A program made the position numbers and the translations under genes. A stretch of DNA of 64,000 nucleotides. It comes from Cliona cf. orientalis (taxonomy: Eukaryota; Porifera; Demospongiae; Clionaida; Clionaidae). The notes under the pieces were generated by a model. That model saw only the letters and a program-made list of their open reading frames with translations. It made no database searches and was not told where the DNA came from. Position 1 is the first letter of the stretch, and the number at the start of each line of letters is the position of its first letter. The stretch spans positions 806,001-870,000 of the forward strand of contig OZ005691.1 in assembly GCA_963930775.1 (NCBI GenBank). Direction: 5' to 3'. Positions 63,261 to 64,000 of this stretch are shown piece after piece.

Positions 63261-64000
63261 CTGTTATAGACAGTAACATCGATCGTCACATCCGAACACT
63301 GTTATAGTTAGTAGACTTGAATAATATTAGCTAGCTACTGCTATTATTAGCTGTTACGTATCACCCCCCACTTTTAATTATTGTTTGTAGCTATAGTTTG
63401 CATTGAATAGGCATTTAAAGTTGAATAAAGTAGCTAGCTAGCTATTGCCAATAATATTATTGTGTACAATTGAGAATTTTGTTGGTTTGATGACCCATTG
63501 AACTTCGGCCCAGAGTGCATAGCTATTAGCTATAGGTGGAATCTAGAGTTGTACATAATATGCTTCAGTGCCTGCAAATTCTTTGGTGTCATATTAAGGC
63601 AGAAGCTTACACATCTGATCATGAGGTATAGTCCCCCCCCCCCCCCCTCCATGTATTCCTAATATACTATTTTCAAAATAGAATTTTAAGAGGCTACCCA
63701 CCCAACAGAGACTTTAGGGCCAAGTGCCAAATGGATAGCTTGTATAATAATAATAATTATTATTATGAACCACAAAACACCCTTGTACAACATTAACCTT
63801 TGTTACTCCCTCTGAAATTCCTGCAAAACTCATTAACTAATTATCTTTGGAATTGTTAGCTACATAATAGTGCATGCATATGGGGGCTGAGGCGCTAGGC
63901 GCATGCATGAGTACAGATTTTTTTTCATCATACAGTATGTACTGTATGATCGAATTAATTCCAGTACTGTATCAAACATATCTATATATAGCCGTCTTAT
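63261..64000. other. 3' flank of paralogue 8
   Basis: Matches 39025-39117 plus 40072 to about 40720, the flank behind the 38835 pseudogene fragment. It lacks the 39118-40071 element, so it preserves the empty site. No gene to the window end. Confidence 0.7.

Overview
The window is eukaryotic and most likely from a sponge (demosponge). Support: spliced metazoan genes (TAF4, SS18), an NLR-type immune gene with Death, NACHT and LRR parts of the kind expanded in sponges, AT-rich intergenic DNA crowded with MITEs and transposons, and short introns. The organism call is inference; no single marker here proves it.

Layout. 1-7140 is gene-poor: diverged repeats, a 5'-truncated non-LTR retrotransposon and a 29-bp tandem array. 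7212-9521 is a two-part satellite, about 24 copies of a 19-bp unit followed by about 1.85 kb of GGGTTT/GGGTTC hexamers. It ends at a 200-N gap. 9722-12897 is the 3' part of TAF4 (seven exons). 13209-13409 (minus) is a possible 66-aa membrane microprotein. 13672-16431 is SS18 (seven exons).

From 16919 to the window end lies a cluster of eight plus-strand, intronless paralogues of a multipass membrane protein family that I do not recognise. Each protein has about eight membrane segments built from an internally duplicated 4-TM module. Two subfamilies occur: A (16919, 18789, 20190/20565, 25846) and B (28770, 36974, 46761, 61944). There are at least three pseudogene remnants (31979, 35156, 38835). 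Extended similar flanks show that the cluster grew by repeated segmental duplication. One A copy has a MITE inserted six codons into its reading frame.

Inside the cluster, on the minus strand, 22058-25576 is a complete NLR gene (about 889 aa): a hydrophobic leader ending in a 2A ribosome-skipping motif, two Death-like domains, NACHT and an LRR tail from four repeat exons. It lies head to head with the A-type paralogue at 25846, with 269 bp between the start codons.

The right part (39-61 kb) is a graveyard of transposons, some of them dated by comparing duplicated flanks (empty sites). The largest, 56350-61369, is a 5.0-kb DNA transposon with a spliced 13-exon DDE-type transposase on plus and a small Cys-containing gene on minus. 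Both genes start near matching inverted TATA-box segments. Others include a fold-back Merlin/ISXO2-type element nested in another element, several hairpin MITEs, and a collagen-like exon fragment.

How the genes relate: TAF4 (TFIID) and SS18 (BAF) are ordinary nuclear housekeeping neighbours. The membrane family and the NLR form a separate, fast-turning-over block. A shared immune or surface role is possible but not shown by the sequence.
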